From: Azohydromonas lata NBRC 102462
Lineage (GTDB): Bacteria; Pseudomonadota; Gammaproteobacteria; Burkholderiales; Burkholderiaceae_C
DNA: 53,184 nt
Direction of reading: 5' to 3'
NCBI RefSeq assembly: GCF_001571085.1
Contig: NZ_BCTC01000041.1
Span: forward strand, 1 to 53,184
Positions 17,219 to 25,481 of this stretch are shown in pieces. Both the position numbers and the translations under genes were made by a program. Under the pieces are notes generated by a model. The model was given only the letters and a program-made list of their open reading frames with translations, did not search any database and was not told the DNA's origin. How positions within the stretch are numbered: the first letter of the stretch is position 1; each line of letters opens with the position of its first letter.

Positions 17219-18142
17219 ATGTCCATGCACGACCGCGACGGCAAGATCTGGATGGACGGCGAGCTCGTCGACTGGCGTGACGCCAAGATCCATGTCCTGA
17301 CCCACACGCTGCACTACGGCTGCGGCGCCTTCGAGGGCGTGCGCGCCTACAACACGGTCAACGGCACGGCCATCTTCCGCCTGCGCGAGCACACCGAGCG
17401 GCTGTTCAACAGCGCCAAGATCCTGCGCATGAAGATCCCCTTCTCGGTCGAGCAGATCGAGCAGGCCCAGTGCGAGGTGGTGCGCACCAACAATCTGGAG
17501 AGCTGCTACCTGCGCCCGCTGGTGTGGATAGGCTCGGAGAAGCTGGGCGTGAGCCCCAAGGGCAACCAGATCCACGTGATGGTCGCGGCCTGGCCCTGGG
17601 GCGCCTACCTGGGCGAAGAGGGCTTGAAGCGCGGCATCCGCGTCAAGACCAGCAGCTACACCCGCCACCACGTCAACATCACCATGACGCAGGCCAAGGC
17701 GGTGAGCAACTACAGCAACTCCATCCTGGCCAACATGGAAGCCACGGAGGACGGCTACGACGAGGCGCTGCTGCTGGACTCGGCCGGCTTCGTCAGCGAA
17801 GGCGCGGGCGAGAACATCTTCGTGATCAAGAACGGCGTGGTGTACACGCCCGACCTGTCGGCCGGCGCGCTCAACGGCATCACGCGCAACACCATCTTCG
17901 CGATCTGCCAGGACCTGGGCCTGAAGCTCGTGGAAAAGCGCATCACCCGCGACGAGGTGTACATCGCCGACGAGGCCTTCTTCACCGGCACCGCCGCTGA
18001 AGTCACGCCCATCCGCGAGCTCGACCGCATCGAGATCGGCCGCGGCTACCGCGGTCCCATCACCGAAAAGATCCAGGCCGCCTTCTTCGACATCGTCAAC
18101 GGCCGCAACGCCAAGTACGGCGAGTGGCTGACCAAGGTCTGA
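17219..18142 (+). CDS. ilvE: Branched-chain amino acid aminotransferase
   Basis: This 307-residue fold-type IV PLP enzyme catalyses the last step of Val, Leu and Ile synthesis. The PLP lysine is Lys160 in ITMTQAKAVSNYSNS. LHYGCGAFEGVRAY (31-44) and FVSEGAGENIFVIK are the other signature regions. A TAGAAT box at 17174-17179 is a good -10 for its own promoter, giving a leader of about 33 bases. The zinc-finger gene follows after 29 bases. Confidence 0.96.
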   Translation: MSMHDRDGKIWMDGELVDWRDAKIHVLTHTLHYGCGAFEGVRAYNTVNGTAIFRLREHTERLFNSAKILRMKIPFSVEQIEQAQCEVVRTNNLESCYLRPLVWIGSEKLGVSPKGNQIHVMVAAWPWGAYLGEEGLKRGIRVKTSSYTRHHVNITMTQAKAVSNYSNSILANMEATEDGYDEALLLDSAGFVSEGAGENIFVIKNGVVYTPDLSAGALNGITRNTIFAICQDLGLKLVEKRITRDEVYIADEAFFTGTAAEVTPIRELDRIEIGRGYRGPITEKIQAAFFDIVNGRNAKYGEWLTKV

Positions 18143-18171
18143 GCCTGATTTTCGAACCCAGGGAGCGCAAC

Positions 18172-18384
18172 GTGAGCACCACCGAAGCCAAGTCCGTCGT
18201 CGAAGTCTCCGCCTCCGAGCTGCAAGGCCCGGGCGTGGTGTTCTGCCCCAACCCGAAGATGCCGCTGTGGAGCACGCACCCGCGCGTCTTCATCGACGTG
18301 GCCACCACCGGCGAAGGTGCCTGCCCCTATTGCGGCACCCACTACCGCCTCAAGGCCGGCGAGAAGGTGTCGGCGCACCACTGA
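18172..18384 (+). CDS. CHCC zinc-finger domain protein
   Basis: This 70-residue protein ends in a zf-CHCC domain with ligands Cys25, His36, Cys51 and Cys54 (spacings visible in FCPNP, STHPRVFID and ACPYCGTHY). The domain is also found in the NDUFS6 subunit of complex I; the stand-alone bacterial form is of unknown role. The GTG start at 18172, preceded by AGGGAG, is chosen over an ATG upstream that would overlap ilvE. It probably shares the ilvE transcript and is followed by a strong terminator. Confidence 0.88.
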   Translation: MSTTEAKSVVEVSASELQGPGVVFCPNPKMPLWSTHPRVFIDVATTGEGACPYCGTHYRLKAGEKVSAHH

Positions 18385-18431
18385 GGCGCCGCCCCGGCGC
18401 CCCGGCTTTCATGGCCGGGACGCCCTGAACG

Positions 18432-18458
18432 AAGCCGCCCCGCGTGGGCGGCTTTTTC
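18432..18458 (+). terminator. Rho-independent terminator after ilvE and zinc-finger gene
   Basis: AAGCCGCCC-CGCGT-GGGCGGCTT forms a 9-bp stem and is followed by TTTC within a T5 run. It sits between converging genes and probably ends the ilvE transcript. Confidence 0.85.
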
Positions 18459-18477
18459 TTGGGCGCGGCGGACGCGC

Positions 18478-19182
18478 TCAAAGCTGCAGCCGGCCGCTGT
18501 AGAGCACGGGGCCGGTAGGCGCGCCGGTGGGCGAGCCGCCGGCGGGCTCCAGGCTCACCGCCAGCGCCGCGGTGCCGGGGCCCAGCACGGCCGCGGGCAG
18601 CCGCTCGCGCGGCAGCACCGTCACGCCCTGCGGCGAGATCAGGCCCAGCGAGCGCGGCGCGCCCTGCGGCGGCAGCGCCCACAGCTCCAGCGCGCGGTCC
18701 TGCGCCACGTTCACGGGCAGCAGCGGACGCGTCACCAGCGAGCGGCCGTCGCCGGCAAAGCTCGCCACGAAGGCCGGGCTGCTCGCATTGGCGCCGCCCG
18801 CGCCCTGCAGCACCACGATCACCGGCGGCGGGCTCGCCACCGGGCGCACGACCAGCACGGCCAGGGCGAGCGCCGCCGCCGTCGCCAGCGCCGAGGCGCC
18901 GCGCCACCAGCCCAGGCGCCGCCACCAGGGCTGCGGCTGCGGCGGGGCGTCATCTGGCCACAGCCGCCGTTCGATGCCGGCCCACACGCGCGGCGGCGGC
19001 GCGGCGGGCTCCACCGCCACGCTCAGCGGCATGAGGCGGCGCTCCCAGTCGGCCACGGCCGCGCGCAGCACGGGATGGGCGGCGAGCAGGGTTTCGAAGC
19101 GGCGGCGGGCGGGGCCGCGCAGGGTGCCGGCGACGTATTGGGCGGCCAGGGCCTCGGCGCGGTTTGGGCGGGCGTAGTCCAT
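18478..19182 (-). CDS. Anti-sigma factor, RskA-like
   Basis: This 234-residue membrane protein has a cytosolic N-terminal segment with a zinc-free anti-sigma-like helix bundle (about 1-60), one transmembrane helix (about 95-113) and a periplasmic C-terminal domain resembling RskA/anti-sigma-K. The start overlaps the sigma factor stop in TGATG, so production is translationally coupled. The likely job is to hold the partner ECF factor at the membrane until an envelope signal. The signal is unknown. Confidence 0.85.
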   Translation of the reverse strand: MDYARPNRAEALAAQYVAGTLRGPARRRFETLLAAHPVLRAAVADWERRLMPLSVAVEPAAPPPRVWAGIERRLWPDDAPPQPQPWWRRLGWWRGASALATAAALALAVLVVRPVASPPPVIVVLQGAGGANASSPAFVASFAGDGRSLVTRPLLPVNVAQDRALELWALPPQGAPRSLGLISPQGVTVLPRERLPAAVLGPGTAALAVSLEPAGGSPTGAPTGPVLYSGRLQL

Positions 19183-19814
19183 CAGTGCGCCTGCCCGGCT
19201 TGCGCCGTGTCGCGCTGCGCCGCGCGCTCCAGGCACTGGCGCAGCGTGGCCAGCGCGCGCCGCACCCAGGACTTCACCGTGCCCAGCGGCTGGTGCAGGC
19301 GGTCGGCGACCTCGGCGTGGCTCAGGCCGTCGTAAAAGGCCAGCGCCACGCTCTGGCGCTGCTGGGGCGTGAGGGCCTGCACGCAGCGTTCGAGCTCGCG
19401 CGCGTCGCTGGCGCGCTGCAGCAGCTCCAGCGGGCCGCCGCCCTCGGGGGCGGGCGGCTCGGGGGCCGCGTCGTCCTCGTCGCGCGGGGTGGTGGAGACG
19501 GTCTGCGGCTGCGCTTGGGCGCGGCGCAGGCTGTCTATGGCGCGGTGGCGGGCGATGCTGGTCATCCAGGTCAGCGGCTGGCTGTGGGCTGCGTCAAAGC
19601 TGGCCGCCGCCTTCCAGATGCTCACGTAGATGTCCTGGAGCAACTCCTCGGCTTGGGCCCTGTCGCGCTGGATACGCAGCACCACGGCGAACAGATGCGC
19701 GCTGCTGCGCTGGTAGAGCGCGGCGAAGGCGCGGCGCTCGCCCAGCGCACAGCGGGAAAGCAGCTCGGCCAGCTCGCGGCTGCGCTCGTTCCAGTCCTGG
19801 AGGTGGGTCTTCAT
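19182..19814 (-). CDS. ECF RNA polymerase sigma factor, SigK-like
   Basis: The 210-residue protein has sigma region 2 (about 25-95: FAALYQRSSAHLFAVVLRI and AEELLQDIYVSIWKAA) and sigma region 4 (about 145-200: LTPQQRQSVALAFYDGLSHAEVA cut at LTPQQRQSVALAF, then LHQPLGTVKSWVRRAL). The two are joined by an acidic linker. The downstream overlapping gene encodes its membrane anti-sigma factor. No regulon member is visible in the window. Its promoter region is shared with divergent purU. Confidence 0.9.
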   Translation of the reverse strand: MKTHLQDWNERSRELAELLSRCALGERRAFAALYQRSSAHLFAVVLRIQRDRAQAEELLQDIYVSIWKAAASFDAAHSQPLTWMTSIARHRAIDSLRRAQAQPQTVSTTPRDEDDAAPEPPAPEGGGPLELLQRASDARELERCVQALTPQQRQSVALAFYDGLSHAEVADRLHQPLGTVKSWVRRALATLRQCLERAAQRDTAQAGQAH

Positions 19815-19840
19815 CGGCGGGGCGGATGATGGCCCCTCCC

Positions 19841-19846
19841 TACAAT
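19841..19846 (+). promoter_or_regulatory. -10 box of purU
   Basis: TACAAT lies 21 bases before the purU ATG, leaving a short leader that contains the AAGGAA binding site. It is a normal leadered counterpart to the leaderless boxes elsewhere in the window. Confidence 0.5.
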
Positions 19847-19867
19847 CCGCGGCAAGGAACATTTGTC

Positions 19868-20752
19868 ATGCCGCGCGAACAGGAATTCATACTCACCCTC
19901 TCCTGCCAGGATCAACCCGGCATCGTCCATGCCGTCTCGGGGCTGCTGTACCAGGCGGGCTGCAACATCATCGACTCGCAGCAGTTCGGCGACGTCGGCG
20001 CGGAGGACTCCACGGGCCTCTTCTTCATGCGCGTGCACTTCGAGGCGCCGGCCCACCTGGCCGACGCCGCCACGCTGGAGCGGCTGCTGGGCAACATGCG
20101 CCAGCAGTTCCGCATGGACGCCAAGCTGCACGCCGTCACGCAGCGCCCGCGCGTGCTGCTCATGGTCAGCAAGTTCGGCCACTGCCTCAACGACCTGCTG
20201 TTCCGCTGGCGCAGCGGGCAACTGGCGGTGGACATCCCGGCCATCGTCTCCAACCACCCCGACTTCGCCGAGCTGGCCGCGAGTTACGGCCTCGCCTTCC
20301 ACCACCTGCCGCTGCCCACGGGCGCCTCCGCCGAGGCCAAGCGCGCGCAGGAAAGCGAGATCGAGGCGCTCATCGAGCGCGAGCGCATCGACCTCGTGGT
20401 GCTGGCGCGCTACATGCAGATCCTCAGCCCCGAGTTCTGCAAGGTGCTGCATGGTCGCGCGATCAACATCCACCACAGCTTCCTGCCCAGCTTCAAGGGC
20501 GCCCGGCCCTATGCGCAGGCGCATGCGCGCGGCGTCAAGCTCATCGGCGCCACGGCCCACTACGTCACGGCCGACCTGGACGAAGGTCCCATCATCGAGC
20601 AGGACGTCGAGCGCGTGGACCACGCCCTCTCCGCCGACGACCTCACCGCCGTGGGCCGCGACGTCGAGAGCGTCGTGCTGGCGCGCGCCGTGCGCTGGCA
20701 CGTCGAGCACCGCGTGCTCATGAACGGGCACAAGACGGTGGTGTTCCGCTGA
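19868..20752 (+). CDS. purU: Formyltetrahydrofolate deformylase
   Basis: This 294-residue enzyme releases formate from 10-formyl-THF, feeding PurT and balancing one-carbon pools. An N-terminal ACT domain (about 1-80, LTLSCQDQPGIVHAVSGLL) precedes a formyltransferase-type domain with catalytic Asn-His in NIHHSFLPSFKGARPY and Asp in VTADLDEGPII. The AAGGAA binding site fixes the start. It heads a run of four closely spaced genes. Confidence 0.96.
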   Translation: MPREQEFILTLSCQDQPGIVHAVSGLLYQAGCNIIDSQQFGDVGAEDSTGLFFMRVHFEAPAHLADAATLERLLGNMRQQFRMDAKLHAVTQRPRVLLMVSKFGHCLNDLLFRWRSGQLAVDIPAIVSNHPDFAELAASYGLAFHHLPLPTGASAEAKRAQESEIEALIERERIDLVVLARYMQILSPEFCKVLHGRAINIHHSFLPSFKGARPYAQAHARGVKLIGATAHYVTADLDEGPIIEQDVERVDHALSADDLTAVGRDVESVVLARAVRWHVEHRVLMNGHKTVVFR

Positions 20753-20768
20753 CGGAGAAACGAACGCC

Positions 20769-21218
20769 ATGGCGCGACCGAAGTCCCAGACCGCCGCGCT
20801 CATGGCCTCGCCGGAGGACATCGAGGCCGAGTTCTACGAGGCGCTGCAGCGCGGCGACATCGAGCGGCTCATGGCCGTGTGGAGCGACGACGAGGAGATC
20901 ATCTGCGTGCACCCCGGCGGCCCGCGGGTGATTGGGCCGCTGGCCGTGCGCGCGACCTTCGAGGCGCTGTTCGCCGAGGGCCCCGTCAACGTGCGGCCCG
21001 CGCAGGTGCGCCGCGTGCAGGCCGCGGGCTGCGCCGTGCACAACCTGCTGGAGCGGGTGGAAGTGCTCACGGCCGAGGGGCCCTTGACCGCGTGGGTGCT
21101 GGCCACCAACGTCTACGTGAAGGGTGCGTTGGGCTGGCGACTGGTGGCACACCATGCAAGCGGCGGCTCCAGCGAGGAGCCGCCGGAAATCTCCGAGGCT
21201 CCTCCAGTCCTGCACTGA
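20769..21218 (+). CDS. NTF2/SnoaL-like small protein
   Basis: The 149-residue cytosolic protein has the cone-shaped NTF2-like fold. The opening helix DIEAEFYEALQRGDIERLMAVW is followed by the pocket strand EIICVHPGGPRVIG and a final LGWRLVAHHAS strand. The family includes enzymes and binding proteins, and no activity can be inferred here. It follows purU by 16 bases, with GGAGAAAC as binding site, and precedes the YheT-type hydrolase by 8 bases. Confidence 0.85.
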   Translation: MARPKSQTAALMASPEDIEAEFYEALQRGDIERLMAVWSDDEEIICVHPGGPRVIGPLAVRATFEALFAEGPVNVRPAQVRRVQAAGCAVHNLLERVEVLTAEGPLTAWVLATNVYVKGALGWRLVAHHASGGSSEEPPEISEAPPVLH

Positions 21219-21226
21219 AATCCGAG

Positions 21227-22189
21227 ATGGAATACACCGCTCCGTACTGGCTGCCCGGCGGTAACTTGCAGACCATCTGGCCAGCGCTGTTTTCCCGCCG
21301 CTTCGAAGGCCCCGCCCCCAACTACACGCGCGAGCGCTGGCGAACGCCGGACGGCGACTTCGTGGACGTGGATTTCCAAAGCGGCCCGCCCGGCGCGCCG
21401 CTGCTGGTGCTGTTCCACGGGCTGGAGGGCTCGTCCAGCAGCCACTACGCCCAAGCCTTCGCCGCCACGGCGCGCGCGCTGGGCTGGGCCTACGCGGTGC
21501 CGCATTTCCGCGGCTGTTCCGGCGAGATCAACCTCGCGCCGCGCGCCTACCACTCCGGCGACCACGCCGAGGTCGGCTGGATGCTGCAGCGCCTGCGCGA
21601 GCGCCACGGCCGGCCCTTCATGGCCGTGGGCGTTTCCCTGGGCGGCAACGCGCTGCTGCGCTGGGTCGAGGAAAGCGGCGACATGGCCGCGCGCTGCGTG
21701 CAGGCGGTCGCCGCCATCAGCTCGCCGCTGGACCTCATGGCCGGCGGCCACCACATCGGCGCGGGCTTCAACCGGCTGGTCTACACGCGGCTGTTCCTCA
21801 ACACCTTGAAGCCGAAAGCGCTGGCCAAGCTGGCGCAGCACCCGGGGCTGTGCGACCGCGACAAAGTGCTGGCCGCGCGCACGCTCTACGAGTTCGACAA
21901 CGCCTTCACCGCGCCGGTGCACGGCTTCCGCAACACCGAGGACTACTGGACGCGCTGCTCCTCCAAGCCGCATCTGCACCGCATACGCGTGCCGGCCCTG
22001 GTGCTCAACGCGCGCAACGACCCTTTCGTCCCCGCAGCCAGCCTGCCTCGGCCGCAGGAAGTGGGCGACCATGTGACGCTGTGGCAGCCGCTGGACGGCG
22101 GGCACGTGGGCTTTCCGCACGGCGCCTGGCCCGGCCACGTGCTCACGCTGCCCAGCGCCGTCACGCGCTGGCTGCAGTCGCCGCGCTGA
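21227..22189 (+). CDS. YheT-family alpha/beta hydrolase
   Basis: This 320-residue hydrolase opens with the family-typical WLPGGNLQTIWPAL. LFHGLEGSSSSHYAQ is followed by the nucleophile elbow GVSLGGN (Ser137), Asp in NARNDPF and His in DGGHVGF. It corresponds to the YheT/EMB8 group of putative esterases. The start at 21227 follows the NTF2-like stop by 8 bases; a longer frame reads back through that gene in another phase. It is probably in the purU transcript. Confidence 0.9.
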   Translation: MEYTAPYWLPGGNLQTIWPALFSRRFEGPAPNYTRERWRTPDGDFVDVDFQSGPPGAPLLVLFHGLEGSSSSHYAQAFAATARALGWAYAVPHFRGCSGEINLAPRAYHSGDHAEVGWMLQRLRERHGRPFMAVGVSLGGNALLRWVEESGDMAARCVQAVAAISSPLDLMAGGHHIGAGFNRLVYTRLFLNTLKPKALAKLAQHPGLCDRDKVLAARTLYEFDNAFTAPVHGFRNTEDYWTRCSSKPHLHRIRVPALVLNARNDPFVPAASLPRPQEVGDHVTLWQPLDGGHVGFPHGAWPGHVLTLPSAVTRWLQSPR

Positions 22190-22212
22190 ACGAAGTTTTT
22201 GGAAATACCGAC

Positions 22213-22785
22213 ATGGACGACATCGTCAAGGCCGCGATGAGCAAGTGGCCCAACGTGCCCGCCGCCCGCGGCTGGCTTGGGCTGGACGCGCGGGGCCAGT
22301 GGTTCCTGCGCGACGAGGCCACGCAGGCCGCCGGCGGCTTCCCGCAGTCCAAGGGCAGCCGCATCGAGCACGAGGCGCTGTGCGCCTTCATAGGCCGCAA
22401 CTACATGAGCGACGGCGCCGGCGCCTGGTTCTTCCAGAACGGCCCGCAGCGCGTGTACGTGGAGCTCGAAGCCGCGCCCTGGGTGTGGCACCTGGACGAT
22501 GCCTTCCACATCCAGGCCCACAACGGCGCCGCGGCGCAGTGGCGCGGCGCCTGGCTGGACGAGCTGGGCCGCCTCTTCCTGGACACCGACCTGGGCCTGG
22601 GGCTCGTCCACAGCCGGGACGTGCCCCTGGCCGCGCAGGCGCTGGAGCAGGGCCACTGGACGCTCAACGGCGAGCTGCGCTTCGAGGAGCTGCCCGCGCG
22701 CTTCAACTACCGCCTGAGCCCCGCCGCCCTCGTGGACCGCTGGGAACAGGCCGGCGCGCAGCCGCCCAAGCCGCCCGCGGCCTGA
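22213..22785 (+). CDS. Conserved beta-proteobacterial protein of unknown function
   Basis: The 190-residue cytosolic protein is Trp- and Asp-rich (WPNVPAARGWLGLDARGQWF, GAWFFQNGPQRVYVELEAAP). I recognise it as a conserved Burkholderiales domain of unknown function of the DUF2944/2946 numbering range; the exact number is uncertain. It begins 23 bases after the hydrolase stop and is the last gene of the purU run before a terminator. Confidence 0.8.
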   Translation: MDDIVKAAMSKWPNVPAARGWLGLDARGQWFLRDEATQAAGGFPQSKGSRIEHEALCAFIGRNYMSDGAGAWFFQNGPQRVYVELEAAPWVWHLDDAFHIQAHNGAAAQWRGAWLDELGRLFLDTDLGLGLVHSRDVPLAAQALEQGHWTLNGELRFEELPARFNYRLSPAALVDRWEQAGAQPPKPPAA

Positions 22786-22807
22786 AGCGCGCATCGAGGC
22801 GCCCATG

Positions 22808-22834
22808 AAAAAGCCGGCCCGCGGGCCGGCTTTC
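22808..22834. terminator. Bidirectional terminator
   Basis: AAAGCCGGCCC-GC-GGGCCGGCTTT is an 11-bp stem with A and T runs on both sides. It lies between the converging purU run and the cytochrome gene and can serve both. Confidence 0.88.
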
Positions 22835-22851
22835 GTTGGAGCGCGAGGCGC

Positions 22852-23709
22852 TTACTTGGACGCGTTGACCATGTAGGTGACGACGGCCTTGATGTCGGCA
22901 TCGGAAGCGGCCGAGCCGCCCTTGGGCGGCATGGCGCCCTTGCCCTTGATGGCGCTGGCGGTCAGGGCGTCAATGCCCTGCGCGGCGCGCGGGGCCCAGG
23001 CGGCCTTGTCGCCCACCTTGGGCGCACCGGCGACGCCGGCGGCGTGGCAGGCCTGGCAGGTCTGGGTGAACAGCGCCGGGGCGGCATCGCCCTGGGCCGC
23101 CGCGGGCGCGGCAGCGGGTGCTGACGCCGTCGCCGTGGCGGCAGGAGCCGCGGCAGCCGGGGCAGCGGCGGCGGTGTCGCCGGCCGGGGCCTTGGGCTCG
23201 GGGAACTTGGCGCCGGCCTTGTTGGCCATGTAGACCACGGCACGGCCGACTTCCACCTCGCTCAGCGCGCCGCCGCCTTGCGGCGGCATGGCGTTCTTGC
23301 CCTTGAGCGCCGAGCTCAGCAGCGCCTCGTAGCCGTTCTTGATGCGCGGCGCCCAGGCGGCCTCGTCGCCGAACTTGGGCGAGCCCGCGGCGCCGGTGCC
23401 GTGGCAGGCCGAGCACTGGGCCTGGAACACCTGCTCGCCGGTCTTGAGCACGCCCGCGCCGCCGGCACTGGCCTCGCGGATCGTCACCGTGCCCACGGGC
23501 TGGATGCGGCGTGCCACGGCCTCGGCGGCCATGAAGTCGGAGCCCGCGCCGGGCTTCTTGCCTGCGCCCACGTAGGTCACCAGCAGCACGATGCCGGCGA
23601 TGGGCACGATGAAGGCGAACAGCACGGCCCAAATGAGCTGCCTGGGCGTCTTGATCGGACCTTCGTGCGGCGCTTCGTGGTCAGGGGTGTGGTGGCTGTT
23701 GCTGGTCAT
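22852..23709 (-). CDS. Membrane-anchored diheme c-type cytochrome
   Basis: This 285-residue protein has one N-terminal membrane helix (about 25-48) and two class I cytochrome c domains, with heme motifs CSACH (99-103) and CQACH (218-222). Each has a distal Met in a MPPQGG or MPPKGG loop. The domains are joined by a linker of about 35 residues made almost only of Ala, Pro and Thr. Both resemble cytochrome c5 (CycB). It probably shuttles electrons in the periplasm towards a terminal oxidase. A TATACT box at 23794-23799 on the minus strand may be its promoter. Confidence 0.93.
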   Translation of the reverse strand: MTSNSHHTPDHEAPHEGPIKTPRQLIWAVLFAFIVPIAGIVLLVTYVGAGKKPGAGSDFMAAEAVARRIQPVGTVTIREASAGGAGVLKTGEQVFQAQCSACHGTGAAGSPKFGDEAAWAPRIKNGYEALLSSALKGKNAMPPQGGGALSEVEVGRAVVYMANKAGAKFPEPKAPAGDTAAAAPAAAAPAATATASAPAAAPAAAQGDAAPALFTQTCQACHAAGVAGAPKVGDKAAWAPRAAQGIDALTASAIKGKGAMPPKGGSAASDADIKAVVTYMVNASK

Positions 23710-23954
23710 AAATCCTCGGCCAAATTCCGGTTGGGCCCGGCGGCGGCTCGGCGCGCACGACGCGCACGCTTTTGGGCGCAAAAAAACCGCCGAAGTATAT
23801 CGGCGCACCCCCTGGAGAAAGGGGCCTGCGGCGGGGCTTGCCGCGACTTGCCACACGGTCCCGTGCGGCAAGGAAGCGCCCCCGAGCGCACGGCCCAGGC
23901 AGCGGCTTGAACACGCCTTTGCACGCACGCGGCGGTAGGGCTTCGCAGCATGGC

Positions 23955-23960
23955 TACAAT
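23955..23960 (+). promoter_or_regulatory. -10 box of tRNA-Arg
   Basis: TACAAT lies 10 bases before the mature 5' end of the tRNA, giving a start about 4 bases upstream of it. I see no convincing -35 hexamer. Confidence 0.5.
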
Positions 23961-23970
23961 GGCGGTTTCG

Positions 23971-24046
23971 GCGCCTGTAGCTCAATGGATAGAGTACTGC
24001 CCTCCGAAGGCAGGGGTTGCTGGTTCGATCCCAGCCAGGCGCGCCA
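23971..24046 (+). tRNA. tRNA-Arg, anticodon CCG
   Basis: The 76-base cloverleaf is complete. The acceptor stem is GCGCCTG/CAGGCGC, the D-arm lies around TAGCTCAATGGATAGAG, and the anticodon stem is CTGCC/GGCAG with loop CTCCGAA (anticodon CCG). The T-arm contains GGTTCGATCC. The CCA end is encoded. It reads CGG arginine codons. Confidence 0.97.
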
Positions 24047-24073
24047 ATAACACCAACAACTCAAGCAGTCTCA

Positions 24074-24117
24074 GACGCCTTCGGCCTGCAACGGGCCCTG
24101 GTTTTCCGGAAGGCGTC
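24074..24117 (+). other. Hairpin downstream of tRNA-Arg
   Basis: GACGCCTTC (24074-24082) pairs with GAAGGCGTC (24109-24117) around a loop that contains its own GGCC/GGCCC pairing. No T-run follows, so it may be a processing or rho-dependent end structure rather than an intrinsic terminator. Confidence 0.4.
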
Positions 24118-24236
24118 CGAACAATCCACCGCAGTTCTGTCCACCGGTCGGGTGTGCGTGTCCCGGCCAGCACTGCGGCTGGGCTGGTCGTCCTTGCCGG
24201 CGCCTGGCCTTGCCGCCTTCATGAAAGGTGCCGCCG

Positions 24237-24995
24237 ATGCAACGCTCGACGAAACGACTGGCCCTGCTGCTGGCCCTGCTGGCCGGCTGCGCCACGGGCC
24301 CGTCCCTGGCCGACACCCCCGCTGCGGCCGACACCCCCGCGCAAGTGCCGCAAGACCTGGTGCAAGGCACCGCCGCCACACCGGCCGACCTCGCCGCCCA
24401 ACCCGCTAACGCCGCCGAGCGCCCCGCGCCGTCCCGCTCCCTGTTGAGCCAACTGCTGCAGCGCGGCCGCGCCTCCTGGTACGCGCACCACTTCCACGGC
24501 CGCCGCACCGCCAGCGGCGAGCGCTACGACCGCACCGAGCTCACGGCCGCGCACCGCACGCTGCCCCTCAACAGCTACGCCCGCGTGCGCAACCCGGCCA
24601 ATGGCCGCGAGGTGGTGGTGCGCATCAACGACCGCGGCCCCTTCAACCGCGGCCACGTCATCGACGTGAGCCACGCCGCCGCGGCGCGGCTGGGCATCCT
24701 GGGCAGCGACCGCGAGGTGGAAATCGAGCCGCTGGCCAACGGCGGCGCGCGCCACGCCAGCCAGGAGCCCACGGCCTCCCGCCTGGTACCCACGTCCTTC
24801 TCCAGGCGTGTGGCCGCCAGGACCGCCGCGAAGGCCGCAAAGGCCTCCACCAAGACGGCCGCGAAGACCCGCACGACCACCACCGCCAAAGCCACCGGGA
24901 AGGCGGCCCGCAAGCCGCAGCTCGCCGCCGTGTCGGCGCCGTCCCACAAGCTGCGGCGCTACCGCCTGACAGACCGCACGTCGGCCCGCACCTAG
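24237..24995 (+). CDS. rlpA: RlpA-like septal lytic transglycosylase lipoprotein
   Basis: This 252-residue lipoprotein has lipobox LLAGC near residue 18 and a double-psi beta-barrel domain (about 75-150). The signature runs are GRASWYAHHFHGRRTASGERYD and VVRINDRGPFNRGHVIDVSHAAA (each cut here); the catalytic Asp is in INDRGPF and the His is in GRGHVIDVS-like NRGHVID. RlpA trims glycan strands without stem peptides at the division site. The tail is a Lys/Ala/Thr-rich low-complexity run, with no SPOR domain visible. AAAGGTG at the proper distance supports the ATG at 24237 over a GTG 9 bases upstream. Confidence 0.92.
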   Translation: MQRSTKRLALLLALLAGCATGPSLADTPAAADTPAQVPQDLVQGTAATPADLAAQPANAAERPAPSRSLLSQLLQRGRASWYAHHFHGRRTASGERYDRTELTAAHRTLPLNSYARVRNPANGREVVVRINDRGPFNRGHVIDVSHAAAARLGILGSDREVEIEPLANGGARHASQEPTASRLVPTSFSRRVAARTAAKAAKASTKTAAKTRTTTTAKATGKAARKPQLAAVSAPSHKLRRYRLTDRTSART

Positions 24996-25027
24996 TCTCT
25001 GCAGCCATCGAGGCTGCGGAGACTTTC

Positions 25028-25453
25028 ATGGCACGGCACAAAGGCAAGGCGGCGCTGGCCCTGGCTTGGGCGCTGTGCGGTGCCCTCGCCTGGGCACAAC
25101 AGCCCGGCACGGACGCCGGCAGCACGGTGGAGACGGTCGCAACACCCGCCGCCGTGAAATACCTCAACGGCGGTGCGGGCGACGAGGAACGCTCCGCGCT
25201 CATGGCGCAATGGCCGCAATTTCCGCTGCTCATCGTCTTCAGCGCCTCCGGCGGCGCCTACGCCGTGGCCGACGGCGTGCGCGTGGCCAACGCCCAGGGC
25301 ACCACCGTGCTGGAGGTGGCGCAGGCCGGCCCGTTGCTCATGGTCAACCTGCCTCCGGGCGAGTACCGCGTGCAGGCCCGCGTCGGCGACGCCGTGCAGG
25401 AACGCCGCCTGCAACTGGGCAGCCAGCCTCAGCGCCTGGACTGGCGCCTTTAA
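25028..25453 (+). CDS. Small secreted protein with carboxypeptidase-regulatory-like fold
   Basis: The 141-residue product has a signal peptide (about 1-23, ending ALAWAQ) and a beta-rich mature part: LIVFSASGGAYAVADGVRV, then GPLLMVNLPPGEYRVQAR. This resembles transthyretin-like/carboxypeptidase regulatory domains. It is presumably periplasmic, with function unknown. It follows rlpA by 32 bases and may share its transcript. Confidence 0.75.
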   Translation: MARHKGKAALALAWALCGALAWAQQPGTDAGSTVETVATPAAVKYLNGGAGDEERSALMAQWPQFPLLIVFSASGGAYAVADGVRVANAQGTTVLEVAQAGPLLMVNLPPGEYRVQARVGDAVQERRLQLGSQPQRLDWRL

Positions 25454-25481
25454 ATCCCCGCGCGTGCCGGCCCGGCCTGCC

